Below are positions 9,054 through 18,516 of a stretch of DNA of 64,000 bases, piece by piece (positions within the stretch are counted from its first letter, which is position 1; every line of letters starts with the position of its first letter). Origin of the DNA: Acidicapsa acidisoli (lineage in GTDB: Bacteria; Acidobacteriota; Terriglobia; Terriglobales; Acidobacteriaceae); contig NZ_JAGSYI010000002.1 of NCBI RefSeq assembly GCF_025685625.1, forward strand, positions 1,674,001-1,738,000, in the 5' to 3' direction. The translations under genes and the position numbers were made by a program. Under the pieces are notes generated by a model. That model ran no database searches and was not told where the DNA came from. It saw nothing but the letters and a program-made list of their open reading frames with translations.

Positions 9054-10004
9054 GTGAAGACGTCAACACTGCATTCCTCATCGATTCCCAACACCAGCCC
9101 CCGGCTGCTCCGGTCAAGTCTGGCCAGCCTCATCGTCCTGGCAATCCTCGCGATGCTGGGCGTCGTTCCAGCGCGAGCGCAGGCACAATCTCCCGCCGGC
9201 GCTTCCGGCCAACCGTCGCAATCAGCCCCCAAAACCGACTCAACTCCGGCAAAGAATCCCCCAGCATCACCCAAAGGGGCGCTACGCGGCAGCTTTCACG
9301 AGCCGGACCCAATCGACTGGGAAGATCACGACGGCTACCAGCAGATCTTCGACGGAGTCAGCCTAAAGAACTGGGTCGGCGATCCCGCCGTCTGGCGCGT
9401 CGAAGACGGAGCCATCGTGGGAGAATCCACAAAAGAGAAGCCCGTGACCAACAGCTACATCTCCTTTCATGGCTTCGAAGCCAAAGACTTCGACCTCAAG
9501 CTGGAAATCAAAGTCGTCAACGGCGGCGGCAGTGGCATCCAGTACCGCAGCCAGACCGGAATTACCTGGCGGCGCGCGCCTGCCGACCAGCAGCCCAATC
9601 TCGACTGGATGATGACTGGCCCGCAGGCTGATTTCTGGTCTCCCGCATTTCCCATCGCCTCTGAGTGGACCGGCCAGTTCTACTCCGAAAACACGCCGCT
9701 GGGAATCCTCGCATGGCGAGGCCAGGTCGTCGATTCATCGCCGGGAAAAGACTCGCGGTTGGTCGGCAACATCGGCGACCGCACGCCGCTCGGCGGCTAC
9801 GTCAAAGTCAACGACTGGAACCAGTACCTGATCATGGCTCGCGGAGGCACATTCATTCACATCCTCAACGGCCAGCTCATGGCGGTCTACGTCGATGACG
9901 ACCCGGACTCCTCCAACAACAAGTCCGGAATGATCGGCATCGAGATCGAAGGCTCACCCTCCAAAGTCCTGGTCCGCAACATCTGGATCAAGAAGCTTCG
10001 TTAG
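9054..10004 (+). CDS. Secreted DUF1080 (3-keto-disaccharide hydrolase-like) protein
   Basis: A 316-residue exported protein with a long signal peptide (about 1-43, cut after ARA). The remainder is a single DUF1080 domain, a concanavalin-like jelly roll common in Acidobacteriota and Planctomycetota; some members hydrolyse 3-keto-glycosides. Typical family segments are the start QIFDGVSLKNWVGDP, then WRVEDGAIVGES and GGGSGIQYRSQ. It uses a GTG start with GGGAGG upstream. No sugar dehydrogenase or transporter sits beside it, so the substrate is open. Confidence 0.82.
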   Translation: MKTSTLHSSSIPNTSPRLLRSSLASLIVLAILAMLGVVPARAQAQSPAGASGQPSQSAPKTDSTPAKNPPASPKGALRGSFHEPDPIDWEDHDGYQQIFDGVSLKNWVGDPAVWRVEDGAIVGESTKEKPVTNSYISFHGFEAKDFDLKLEIKVVNGGGSGIQYRSQTGITWRRAPADQQPNLDWMMTGPQADFWSPAFPIASEWTGQFYSENTPLGILAWRGQVVDSSPGKDSRLVGNIGDRTPLGGYVKVNDWNQYLIMARGGTFIHILNGQLMAVYVDDDPDSSNNKSGMIGIEIEGSPSKVLVRNIWIKKLR

Positions 10005-10105
10005 CCACCCATCCCAAATTTCTCCAGTCCGGCCTGGACATCAAAATGAATTGAATGTGGAAGTGCCCTGCTACTCTTTTACATTCAATTCAGGTTTCGC
10101 CCCAG

Positions 10106-12217
10106 CTACTTATTTTCCAGCGTAAGGGCGTAAAGATCGTCGGTGCCCACATCGCGCAGTAGCAGAGGCGCGTCATTCGGGTCCAGCCCCATCCAGAGGC
10201 CGACAAGTCCCGTATGATGAAACCCTTTTAGATCCACGACCCGCTCGGGAACGCCGCCCTTGACGGAAACGCGGTAGACTCCCGGTTGCTGATCAGCGTA
10301 GAGGATATAGAGGTAGCGGCTATCCCGCGACCAACTGGGAAAACCGATACCTTCGTGCGACAAAACCGTCGACCATCGATGCGTCTCCAGGTCGCACACT
10401 GGGAGACCCGAGAAGCGCGTAGACAATGCGGCGATGAAGCGGCCGTCCGGCGACCAGCGCGGCGAGTACATGCCAATCGATCCCGGAACCTCTGTTATGC
10501 GATGGCTGTGAAGGTCGAAAATGCGCAGTGCTGCTTCTCCATTCGACTGGCTGTGAAAGACGATCCTGCGACCGTCAGGCGACCAACTCCCGTCACCTTG
10601 CTTCCCGTTATCCTCTGGAATCAGGCGGTGGGGCTCGCCGCCCCGAGAAGACACCACATAAAGCAAGTCAGTACTTTGCGCGTCCGGTGAGGCCGAGAAG
10701 AGTATCTGGTTTCCATCCGGGGACCAGCGCGGGCCCGTGGGATAGAGGGGAAGGTCGGTGAGTTGGATCCTTCCACTGCCGTCAGCGTTAGCCTTCCAGA
10801 GTATTCCTTCGGGGAAGGTGACATAGGCGAGCGATTTGCCATCCGGCGAAAAAGAAAGAAACTCCGCAGAGATGCCATCGAGGAAGGGCCTTAACTGACG
10901 GCTCGCGGAATCGAATCGGACCAGCTCGCCTCGTGGCGTGACACCGACAGCGAAAATCCTGGTCCCGTCCCTGCTCGGGATCGCCCCGTACCAACGAATT
11001 GGCCCCGAAGTCAACTGAATCGGCTCACTCGATGCTTGCCGGAATGGCCCCCGGCGCTCATCAAGAGCCGAGATTTGATAGAAAGTACCGATTGCGGACC
11101 CCCTCTGAATCCCGGACAGGTAGATGAAGAATCTTCCATCGGGAGTCCAGTGGCCGAAGCAATGCGCGTTAGAGGCAGCCAGGCCGGAAAACAACCGATG
11201 CAGGTTCGATCCGGTCGACGATACCTCCCAAATCTTATTGAGCTCAGAAAATCGCAGAACCCTGCCGTCCGGAGACCAGGCAAGGGCGTAAGGAGACCAT
11301 TCACCGGAAGGAGCAACGGTCCGTCTGGACACCAGCATTTGAGGTTCCGTCCCATCGCTGCGCACGCGATAGATGTCTCCGTCTCTCGTGACATAGGCCA
11401 CATATTTTCCATCGGCGGAATAAGCCGCATATGTCGCGAATACGCCGTTTATGCGGCGAAGCGAGCCTCCCAGCACCCCATCACTCCAAACGCTCATATC
11501 AGGTCCCTGAAGGAGGGCAGTCGTTCCATCTGGCGAGATACCCAGCACGTTGTAATCTCGTACCTCACTTGGCATCTGCGTTATTTCGCCTCCCGACACC
11601 GAAACCTCGAAGTTGTCGCTTGCAGGGGAAAAATAAAAATATAGCCTGCTGTCGTCGATTGCGATCAGACGTTTGGGTCGGCCGTCGTGAGTGATCTGGT
11701 TGTACTCCGTAATACGCGGCGGCGGCAGCGGACGTCGCAAGTACAAAAAAGCGCAGATCAGGCCAATGACCAGGACGGTAGCGAAGACAATCGCTGAAAG
11801 AAGCCGCTTCGACCTTCTACGGCTCTCGACAGGCTGGAGTTTGGGCACTCGGTCGTCAAGGAGATTAGGGTCGTGAACGCCAATCTGCCCATTCGATACC
11901 TCGACCGCGCATAGAATCCGATAGCCTTTGCCCGTGACGGTTTGCACAAAGCGCGGCTCGTCCGGGTCGTCACCCAACACCTTGCGGATCTTGCGAATGG
12001 CAGTGTTGATCCCGTGCTCGGTATCGACAAAAACTTCGCTGTCCCAGAGGTGCTTAGCAATTTCCGATCGGGTAACGAGCTGCCCCTGGCGCGATGCCAG
12101 CAGGATAAGCAGTTCCAGAGGTTTGCGTTCGACTCGGGTACTTTGGCCATTGCGGAGGAGCTCGAATTGGCCGGAGTCGAGCCGGAATTCGCCGAATTCG
12201 TAGACGGGACCAGCCAC
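10106..12217 (-). CDS. Winged-helix DNA-binding membrane protein with TolB-like propeller
   Basis: A 703-residue CadC-like protein. Residues 1-105 form an OmpR/PhoB-type winged helix, with recognition-helix region VDTEHGINTAIRKIRKVLGD and the wing TGKGYR. A single membrane helix spans about 139-160. The outer part is a beta propeller of WD40-like/TolB repeats with many WSPDG and SPDGK motifs. This architecture is abundant in Acidobacteriota and is thought to link an extracytoplasmic signal to transcription directly, with no kinase. It is a monocistron; its target promoters are unknown. Confidence 0.88.
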   Translation of the reverse strand: MAGPVYEFGEFRLDSGQFELLRNGQSTRVERKPLELLILLASRQGQLVTRSEIAKHLWDSEVFVDTEHGINTAIRKIRKVLGDDPDEPRFVQTVTGKGYRILCAVEVSNGQIGVHDPNLLDDRVPKLQPVESRRRSKRLLSAIVFATVLVIGLICAFLYLRRPLPPPRITEYNQITHDGRPKRLIAIDDSRLYFYFSPASDNFEVSVSGGEITQMPSEVRDYNVLGISPDGTTALLQGPDMSVWSDGVLGGSLRRINGVFATYAAYSADGKYVAYVTRDGDIYRVRSDGTEPQMLVSRRTVAPSGEWSPYALAWSPDGRVLRFSELNKIWEVSSTGSNLHRLFSGLAASNAHCFGHWTPDGRFFIYLSGIQRGSAIGTFYQISALDERRGPFRQASSEPIQLTSGPIRWYGAIPSRDGTRIFAVGVTPRGELVRFDSASRQLRPFLDGISAEFLSFSPDGKSLAYVTFPEGILWKANADGSGRIQLTDLPLYPTGPRWSPDGNQILFSASPDAQSTDLLYVVSSRGGEPHRLIPEDNGKQGDGSWSPDGRRIVFHSQSNGEAALRIFDLHSHRITEVPGSIGMYSPRWSPDGRFIAALSTRFSGLPVCDLETHRWSTVLSHEGIGFPSWSRDSRYLYILYADQQPGVYRVSVKGGVPERVVDLKGFHHTGLVGLWMGLDPNDAPLLLRDVGTDDLYALTLENK

Positions 12218-12393
12218 GGAGCCCCCTTCCGCGGGGGAAGTATAGCATCGGGTGATCTGGAAGTGGCGCGAATTGAGAGGGTTGGAGGTTCACCAAAACT
12301 TCACCTCGATCTTCACCACTCCTTCATTGCCCATTCCGTCAGGTTGCAGTCTCCTCGGGGGCAGCCGGCGTTCCCGGCAAAGGAGGAGGAGAA

Positions 12394-13020
12394 ATGAAGT
12401 TGAACGTATCGATGACGCTTGGGTTGGTTGTCCTGGGAATTTCCGCCGTGCCCGCAGCGCTGGGGCAATGCGGTATGCCGGCGAAGGCCGCGAAGCCGAC
12501 GGCATGGCATCCCCAATATGGCGTTGCGCGACTGGTGCGGGCCGCCGATGACGATGAGTTCCGTCGCGAAGACGGCAAGTCGATGGTGGGAATGTGGCAT
12601 GTGATTTTTACGGCCAACACCAGCAGCGGCGCGTCCATCCCGCCAACTGTGATCGACAACGCGCTGGTTGTCGATCACAGCGATCGCACGGAGATCATGA
12701 ACTCCGTACGCCCCCCGCAGGACGGCAACTTCTGCATGGGCGTCTGGGAACAGCTCGACCGCTCGCACTACTTCGTGAATCACTTTGCCTGGTATGCGAA
12801 CGAGTTCCCCAATGCCAACCCCAGCGGGATCGGGAATGCGCAGGGTCCGACGCAGATCCAGGAATGGATCAAGCTGAGCTCCGACGGGGATCACTTCACC
12901 GGAACCTTCCAACTGGATGCCTACGATTTGTCGAACAACATCCTGGCTTCCTTTACCGGGACGCTGGCTGGAACGAGGATAACGACTAGCACAAAGGAAA
13001 AGGACCTCGTCGGCAATTAG
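12394..13020 (+). CDS. Secreted protein of unknown function
   Basis: I do not recognise a named family in this 208-residue protein. It has a clear signal peptide (1-24, cut near ALG-Q), then a compact domain with two cysteines in the mature part (C26 in QCGMP and one in NFCMG), and several aromatic/histidine segments such as SHYFVNHFAWY. Its ribosome site (GGAGGAGGAG) is very strong, which suggests high expression. It is divergent from the winged-helix propeller gene with 176 bases between them, so that regulator might control it. Confidence 0.7.
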   Translation: MKLNVSMTLGLVVLGISAVPAALGQCGMPAKAAKPTAWHPQYGVARLVRAADDDEFRREDGKSMVGMWHVIFTANTSSGASIPPTVIDNALVVDHSDRTEIMNSVRPPQDGNFCMGVWEQLDRSHYFVNHFAWYANEFPNANPSGIGNAQGPTQIQEWIKLSSDGDHFTGTFQLDAYDLSNNILASFTGTLAGTRITTSTKEKDLVGN

Positions 13021-13369
13021 CTTTCGCGCGACGAACGAGATGGGCGGTGTCTATCGATGCCGCCCGCGTCCGTCTCTGGCATTGAGAAACCGGAATAACC
13101 GCTCAGCGCCGGGCCTGTACCTGCTGGTCTTCGCCTTGCTGCGGCCGCAGGATGTGCGCGTCGGCACGCGCTCACTGAACCAGGTAGCCTTCGTCACCCC
13201 TGAAAGGCGACCGCCGTTCAACTCCCGAGGAAGATGGCCTGTTGCCAACCAGTCTGCTGCGGTGGGTCTTCATCGGCTATGTCGATCACTTCGTCATTGT
13301 GGCTCCAAAATGATGTCCAAGCTTCAGCCGGCCCTTAAAATGATTGAGAACGGAGGGCACAGACTGGCT
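13021..13369. other. Non-coding gap before the acylphosphatase gene
   Basis: A frame open across this region joins the acylphosphatase frame, but its translation is arginine/leucine-rich and not protein-like, so I treat it as non-coding. I saw no strong promoter, terminator or RNA. Confidence 0.4.
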
Positions 13370-13651
13370 ATGGTGCAGCATTTTCTGGTCCGGGGACGGG
13401 TACAGGGCGTCGGCTTTCGCTGGTTCGTCCACCGCGAAGCCAGTGAACTCGAACTGAAAGGCTGGGTCCGCAACACCGAAGACGGCGACGTTGAAGTCGT
13501 CGTCGCCGGAGCCCCCGAGAGCCTCGCCGAACTGCGCGCCTCGCTCCATCGCGGGCCGCGCGGCAGCCGCGTCGACAAAGTCATCGAGCACCCACTCGCC
13601 GAAAGCGAAGCCGAGAGCCTGAACGCCTTCAAGATCGAAGGAGCGTGGTAA
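13370..13651 (+). CDS. acyP: Acylphosphatase
   Basis: A 93-residue enzyme hydrolysing acyl phosphates such as carbamoyl phosphate and 1,3-bisphosphoglycerate. The phosphate loop GRVQGVGFRWF contains the substrate-binding R17, and the catalytic asparagine is N35 in GWVRNTEDGDVEV. Length and both residues fit the family. The ATG at 13370 gives the standard length with a GGAGGG about 12 bases upstream; an ATG at 13340 is possible. It precedes apt on the same strand, but apt has its own promoter. Confidence 0.92.
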   Translation: MVQHFLVRGRVQGVGFRWFVHREASELELKGWVRNTEDGDVEVVVAGAPESLAELRASLHRGPRGSRVDKVIEHPLAESEAESLNAFKIEGAW

Positions 13652-13674
13652 CTCAAAGCTCCAGCCTCCGCGCC

Positions 13675-13820
13675 AGGACTTTGTAAGCCCATGACTTTAT
13701 AATCAGTCAGAAGGACAGCCTTCCTAAGCGTCGGGCCGCTTTCCGAGAACAAGTCACCCCGGAAACCTCTCCGAGACCTGACGGAACAAAATTTACTGAC
13801 ATTCAGGAGTAACAGGATTC
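13675..13820 (+). promoter_or_regulatory. Promoter and leader of apt
   Basis: A perfect -10 hexamer TATAAT lies at 13698-13703, with a poor -35. It leaves a transcribed leader of about 110 bases before the AGGAG and ATG of apt. I see GC-rich complementary stretches in the leader but no known riboswitch. Confidence 0.5.
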
Positions 13821-14360
13821 ATGCCGGAACCCATCAATGAGGCAGCGCTGAAGGCGCTCGTGCGCACCGTCCCCGATTTTCCCAAGCCGGGCATTCTCTT
13901 TTACGACATCACCACCGTGCTCAAAGACCGCACCGGCTTCGCCATGCTCATCGACGAGTTGGCGACCCACTATCTCGACCGGAAAATCGACCTCGTCCTC
14001 GGTATCGAAGCCCGCGGATTCATCTTCGGACCAGCCCTCGCCTACCGCCTCAACGCTGGCTTCGTCCCCGTCCGCAAACCCCGCAAGCTGCCCGCGCCGG
14101 TCGCCCGCGTAACTTACGACCTCGAATACGGCTCCGACTCGCTCGAAATCCACCTCGACGCCATCGAACCCGGCCAACGCGTTCTGCTGGTCGACGACCT
14201 GCTAGCCACCGGCGGCACCATGGAAGCCACCGTAAAGCTGGTCAAGCAACTCGGCGGCGAAATCGCCGGCCTCGCCTTCATCATCGAACTCGACTTCCTC
14301 CGCGGCCGCGAGCGCTTCAAAGAGCACGACGTCTTCAGCCTGCTCCACTACGCGGAGTAG
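13821..14360 (+). CDS. apt: Adenine phosphoribosyltransferase
   Basis: A 179-residue cytoplasmic salvage enzyme making AMP from adenine and PRPP. The PRPP motif [14 protein letters not shown] is at 121-134, and the N-terminal [16 protein letters not shown] and [10 protein letters not shown] are typical of Apt. The last 13 bases overlap the convergent 94-residue gene. Adenine is also a by-product of the methylthioadenosine route whose later genes lie at 57.8-59.8 kb, but no direct link is shown. Confidence 0.96.
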   Translation: MPEPINEAALKALVRTVPDFPKPGILFYDITTVLKDRTGFAMLIDELATHYLDRKIDLVLGIEARGFIFGPALAYRLNAGFVPVRKPRKLPAPVARVTYDLEYGSDSLEIHLDAIEPGQRVLLVDDLLATGGTMEATVKLVKQLGGEIAGLAFIIELDFLRGRERFKEHDVFSLLHYAE

Positions 14361-14632
14361 TTGCCTTCCGGGAGCAGCTCTGTGACGTTAAGCTGCTCCC
14401 CAGCCTTCAAATACCCCTTCCGTCGAAACCAATCCTCCATCGCCGGTCCCAACCGATCTACCGGAACCCGATGCCCAGCCTCCAGCAGTCCATCCCCCAC
14501 CGGCAGCGTATCGTCAAAGACCGCATCGTTGGTAAAGTTACGCATAGCAAAGTTATCGATCCAGTGAATCGGGCACGGCGACTCCGCCCCGTTTGCATCG
14601 ACCCGATTCACCCGAATTCTGCGTACGAACAT
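14348..14632 (-). CDS. Small protein of unknown function
   Basis: A 94-residue frame not assigned to any family. Support comes from a TAAAGGA ribosome site immediately before its ATG and a normal amino-acid mix (acidic, with two Cys-free halves and a single Cys at SPCPIHW). Its 3' end overlaps apt by 13 bases in a convergent arrangement. It could still be a chance frame. Confidence 0.5.
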   Translation of the reverse strand: MFVRRIRVNRVDANGAESPCPIHWIDNFAMRNFTNDAVFDDTLPVGDGLLEAGHRVPVDRLGPAMEDWFRRKGYLKAGEQLNVTELLPEGNYSA

Positions 14633-14783
14633 TCCTTTACTCTAGGCCATCCGTTCCAAATTCGCCCTGAAACTCCAATCCGGCCGTCAACACTTTCCCG
14701 CCGACCCGCGTCTGCCCTCATGAACACACGCCAACGCGTGGTTCCAAGACAACCCCGGCAGGGACAAGAGGAGTAACCGGATC

Positions 14784-15248
14784 ATGAAATCAATGCAATG
14801 GAAATGCGCGGTAGCAATCGCCGTATTAGGAATTGGTTCATTGGCCGTCTATGGACAGTCCGGGCAGCCGGCCAATGATCCTCAAAATACTCCCCAGGGC
14901 AATTGGCATCGAGGAGGCGGGCCGGAACGGGAACTGCATATGCTGACCGAAAGGCTCTCCCTGACACCCGAACAACAAACCGGAGTCAAGGCAGTCCTCG
15001 ATCAGCAAGCCACGCAAATGAAGGCTCTGCGCACCAACGCGCAGAGTGAGTCCGCGCAAGCCGACACACCGGAAGCACGCCAGGCCCGCATGACCCAGAT
15101 CAACCAGATCCACGACGAGACCGACACTAAAATATCCGCGCTCCTGGACGACAATCAGAAGAAAACCTACGCGGAGATCGTCCAGCATCGGAAAGCCATG
15201 ATGGCCCGTCGCCAGGGCGGCAATCCACCCGAAACGCCCCAGCAATAA
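14784..15248 (+). CDS. Spy/CpxP-like LTxxQ periplasmic protein
   Basis: A 154-residue exported protein with a signal peptide (1-24). The mature part is helical and charged, with LSLTPEQQ (the LTxxQ motif) near residue 60, long Gln/Ala-rich helices and a second helix pair ending in LLDDNQKKTYAEI. This family includes periplasmic stress chaperones (Spy) and metal-responsive proteins (CpxP, ZraP). AGGAG lies ten bases before the ATG. There is no neighbouring two-component system. Confidence 0.78.
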   Translation: MKSMQWKCAVAIAVLGIGSLAVYGQSGQPANDPQNTPQGNWHRGGGPERELHMLTERLSLTPEQQTGVKAVLDQQATQMKALRTNAQSESAQADTPEARQARMTQINQIHDETDTKISALLDDNQKKTYAEIVQHRKAMMARRQGGNPPETPQQ

Positions 15249-15372
15249 GACAATACGGCAATATCCATCGCCCTGGGCCTGGAAACGCGGAAACAGCATC
15301 GTCACCCGCGTTCCCAGCCCTCGCGATCCACAGATCCACAGATCCACAACGGAGAGGACAGAAGCGATTCCG

Positions 15373-16257
15373 CTATTGTCCTCGGGATAGCTCGGCGTAG
15401 AGACCGTCAAGCTCTTTCCCGGAAAAGTTCTCCTTCAAACCAGCATCTTCCAACCGGAGTTGAGAAACGAGTTGATCCTTGGGAGTGCCGTCCTTGATCA
15501 GCTTCGTGGCGCGGGAGACAAATTCGTCGATCTTGCCTTTGAACGACTCCAGCTCTGATCTGGAGATAGCCGCTCCCGAGTCCGGCACAGCCACATCGAA
15601 ATCCAGTTTCAAAACCTCGCCCAACGCCTGTGACCAACCGATCAGGCTCCCTTCGGTGGCATAATCCGGTTCAGGATTTAACGAGTAAAGTCCTCCCACA
15701 ACGACTGCTTTCAAATCGGGAAAGTAAACTACCGTATCGCCGTTCGTTCGCGCATTCCCAAAATGAAGAAGCTGCACCTGGACCGCCCCAAAGTGCAGCA
15801 TTTGCTCATGGTCGTATACGGCGGACGGCGGCGTGAGACTTGCACCGGAGGTGTTATCCACAAGCAGGTTCCGCTTGGCATTCTCTTGTGCGACTACCTG
15901 TATGCCATCTCGCAGAAACTTTGCGTTAGTCCCCGTGTGGTTCTCAAAATGATCCGTATCGATGACGACGCGGATGGGTTGATCGACGATCTTTCTTACC
16001 CGCAGAAGAAGTTCATCGTAGTTACTTGCAAACTTGCCGTTTACCAGGATCAATCCGTTTCCACTCAAGCGAAGAACGGTATTTCCTCCGCCGCCGGAGA
16101 TAACATAGAGGCCAGTCTTCACATAATGCGAAGTGAGCGTGCCGGCCGCCTCGTTTGGATTGTGTGGAGCGTATTGTGCTGAAACAACAGGAATGCCTGC
16201 GAGCGCGATAAGTAGCATCGCGCAAAATCGAAACGTTGCGACTGCCTTCTGTGACAT
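15373..16257 (-). CDS. Exported metallo-beta-lactamase-fold protein with lost metal site
   Basis: A 294-residue protein with a signal peptide (1-27) and an MBL-like fold: GLYVISGGGGNTVLRLS followed by the motif region VIDTDHFENHTGTN. In active enzymes that loop reads THxHxDHxGGN; here the first two His and the Asp are replaced (T101-D102-H103-F104-E105-N106-H107), leaving only the last His. It is probably not a standard hydrolase. The ATG at 16257 has GGGAG upstream. It lies 102 bases downstream of the PQQ-propeller gene on the same strand, so they may form a unit. Confidence 0.7.
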   Translation of the reverse strand: MSQKAVATFRFCAMLLIALAGIPVVSAQYAPHNPNEAAGTLTSHYVKTGLYVISGGGGNTVLRLSGNGLILVNGKFASNYDELLLRVRKIVDQPIRVVIDTDHFENHTGTNAKFLRDGIQVVAQENAKRNLLVDNTSGASLTPPSAVYDHEQMLHFGAVQVQLLHFGNARTNGDTVVYFPDLKAVVVGGLYSLNPEPDYATEGSLIGWSQALGEVLKLDFDVAVPDSGAAISRSELESFKGKIDEFVSRATKLIKDGTPKDQLVSQLRLEDAGLKENFSGKELDGLYAELSRGQ

Positions 16258-16359
16258 CGTGACTCCCGGATATAAATAAGTGAGTGCTTGAAAGACGCAG
16301 GGCAGACCTGCAGCCAAATCTGGCTGTGGGTCCACCCCGTATCTTCCTGAACGGCGGTG

Positions 16360-17970
16360 CTAGTTTCCGCCCGGTGTAAAGGCGTAGAACGTCGTCCCGC
16401 CCGTCATGCCCGGAAGTCCTAAGTGTGTGTATCCAGAACCCCAGTAAACAGAGCCATTCGAAACAGTGGCGCCTGCAATAACTGAAGATCCCGCGGGAAA
16501 CGTCCAGAGCGTCTTGCCTGTCGCGGCGTCCAGGGCAAGCATATTCGGTGCTGTTGCCGCACCTCCCATGGAAGGCGCATACACCACCCCGTTGGATACA
16601 GCAAGAGGGCCAAGGTCGATCGATCCATTCGGGTCCGCCGCTTTCCACAGCACGTTCCCAGTGGCAGGATCAAGCGCCGCGAAGAAACCGGCACTGCCCC
16701 CTCCCCACGGAATGCCATAGAAGTTAGCGACTGCGACATAGATGCGAGAACCATCCGTTGCCGAACCCCACTCCATGCCGCCCAATGCAGATCCCGGACC
16801 AACCTGCGTCTGCCACAGCACGCGGCCTGTATCCGGATCAAGAGCAAAGTAAATCCCGCTCTTCTGTCCCGCGCCAATAATCGTCTTGGGCCCGCGCGGA
16901 GTGGAATAAGTGATTTCATTCGGCGCAGAGCCAAAATCAAAGTCCGGCCCGGCAGGCGATGGGCAGCCAGGAATACCGTAAAGACAGGAGAGATTGAAGA
17001 AGTCGCTGCCGCTCGTTACACCTTCCTGATCCCATGTCTGCATGCGTTGCGACCACTTGACATGCCCTGTAAATATGTCCAGCGCAATGATTGAATCGGA
17101 GAGATTGTGCGGAGACTGGCAGCTCGGGGCGGTGCCTCCGGCCGAGATACATGCCAGATAGGCCGGGTCGGTCGGAGCTGAGTAGTTGTCTCCCATACCC
17201 ACAAAAACGGTGCCGCGTAACAAGTCAACAACAGGGTTGCTACCCCACACTCCCGCGCCGGTGTATCCGGCTGGCGTAGTGTAAGTCTTCCATAGAATGG
17301 TGCCGTTCCAGGCGCTCAATGCTACTACGCTGCCTCTAGCTGGCCCAGCTCCTCCGGCGAGTGCTTCCTGGGTCGAAGCTACTCCCTCGAATACCATCCC
17401 ATTTACTACCGTGGGAGAAGTTGTAATGATCGCCAGCGGATCAACAGTTTCGAGCTGGGTCTTCCAGAGCAGGTGGCCGGTTGCCGCATTGATCGCCAGC
17501 ATCCATGCACCTTGTTGGACGCCGATATACAACACGCCATCCACCACCGCCGGCGTCGATCGTGCGTAAGTGGGATTCACCAGGCCGTAACTTGAAAACT
17601 GCTTTCCCCAGATCAGCTTGCCATTTCTCGTATTTACTGCAAATAGATTGCCTGCCCAGTCGGGGAAGTAGGCAACTTCGTCCACGACCGCTGCCCGCGC
17701 TGAAACATCCCCACCGGTCTGGAATGTCCACTTGGTTTTTAGCGTTCTGACATTCCTGGTTGAGATAGACGTTTCCTCTGAATTACTGGCGCTATTGCTG
17801 GGGTTTTTCCCAAACATCGGCCAATCACTCTGAGCTGTTGCCATCGTTGAAGTCAACAATCCCGTTGCCATTGCTAACAGAGCTAGAGCGTGGCGCAGCT
17901 TCCATGGTCGACCACTGGCTGGCAACGCGACTTCACTCTTAACTCCCGGAATGAATCCATTGAATCGCAT
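16360..17970 (-). CDS. Exported PQQ-type beta-propeller protein
   Basis: A ~536-residue protein with a membrane or signal segment (about 25-45) and at least seven TGxxLW-type propeller motifs (NGKLIW, TGHLLW, NGTILW, TGHVKW, TGRVLW, TGNVLW, TGKTLW), as in PQQ-dependent alcohol and polyvinyl-alcohol dehydrogenases and BamB. There is no CxxCH haem motif, so it is not a quinohaemoprotein. Whether it binds PQQ cannot be decided here. The ATG at 17970 is preceded by GAGGAA; an upstream extension of 50 residues is not protein-like. The likely partner is the MBL-fold gene downstream. Confidence 0.8.
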   Translation of the reverse strand: MRFNGFIPGVKSEVALPASGRPWKLRHALALLAMATGLLTSTMATAQSDWPMFGKNPSNSASNSEETSISTRNVRTLKTKWTFQTGGDVSARAAVVDEVAYFPDWAGNLFAVNTRNGKLIWGKQFSSYGLVNPTYARSTPAVVDGVLYIGVQQGAWMLAINAATGHLLWKTQLETVDPLAIITTSPTVVNGMVFEGVASTQEALAGGAGPARGSVVALSAWNGTILWKTYTTPAGYTGAGVWGSNPVVDLLRGTVFVGMGDNYSAPTDPAYLACISAGGTAPSCQSPHNLSDSIIALDIFTGHVKWSQRMQTWDQEGVTSGSDFFNLSCLYGIPGCPSPAGPDFDFGSAPNEITYSTPRGPKTIIGAGQKSGIYFALDPDTGRVLWQTQVGPGSALGGMEWGSATDGSRIYVAVANFYGIPWGGGSAGFFAALDPATGNVLWKAADPNGSIDLGPLAVSNGVVYAPSMGGAATAPNMLALDAATGKTLWTFPAGSSVIAGATVSNGSVYWGSGYTHLGLPGMTGGTTFYAFTPGGN

Positions 17971-18516
17971 ATCTTCGATATTCCTCTCGATCGCAGATGG
18001 GTGAGTCCTTTTACCGACAGAATTGGTAACAGGGCGGGAAATATGTATGAAACTGCCAGGGGGAACACGAGAAACCAAGCGTAGAGACGTAACTAACTCA
18101 GGGGGTGGTGAGCCACGCAATTATGCTTGAACGATCCATGCAAAATCAAGAGGGAATCTTACGCCGATTTCGGCCTGCCGTCTTCGTAGGAGGAAGCTCT
18201 CGCACGCGTGGTAACTGATTCCATTTCGTGATGACCCGCTTGCGCAACTTGAATTACTAGAGTCATTATCTTTGCATCGTGCTTCCTGCGGCAGCCGAAA
18301 GGGCAATCACCATTCCAGGGGCAGGCGGGGGACGAGGTCTACAAGCTTAACGAGGCGCGGAACGGCAACCGGCCGCCGCAAGGCAAAGGGAGGCAGCCGC
18401 CCGGCAGTGGCGGTCCACCACCGGGCAACAGCACGCCACGCCGTCTGGATCCCCGGTGCACTCTCCCTGCTCAGTCTAGCCTGCTGGTTCCTTGGCTCAA
18501 CCGCCCATCGCCAGCG
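17971..18516. other. Non-coding region with a GC-rich block
   Basis: Between two minus-strand genes. The stretch 18311-18470 is unusually rich in G and in CCG/GGC words; in one plus-strand frame it reads as a proline/glycine/arginine-rich peptide with no start or family. It may be a decayed gene tail. No promoter was clear. Confidence 0.3.
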
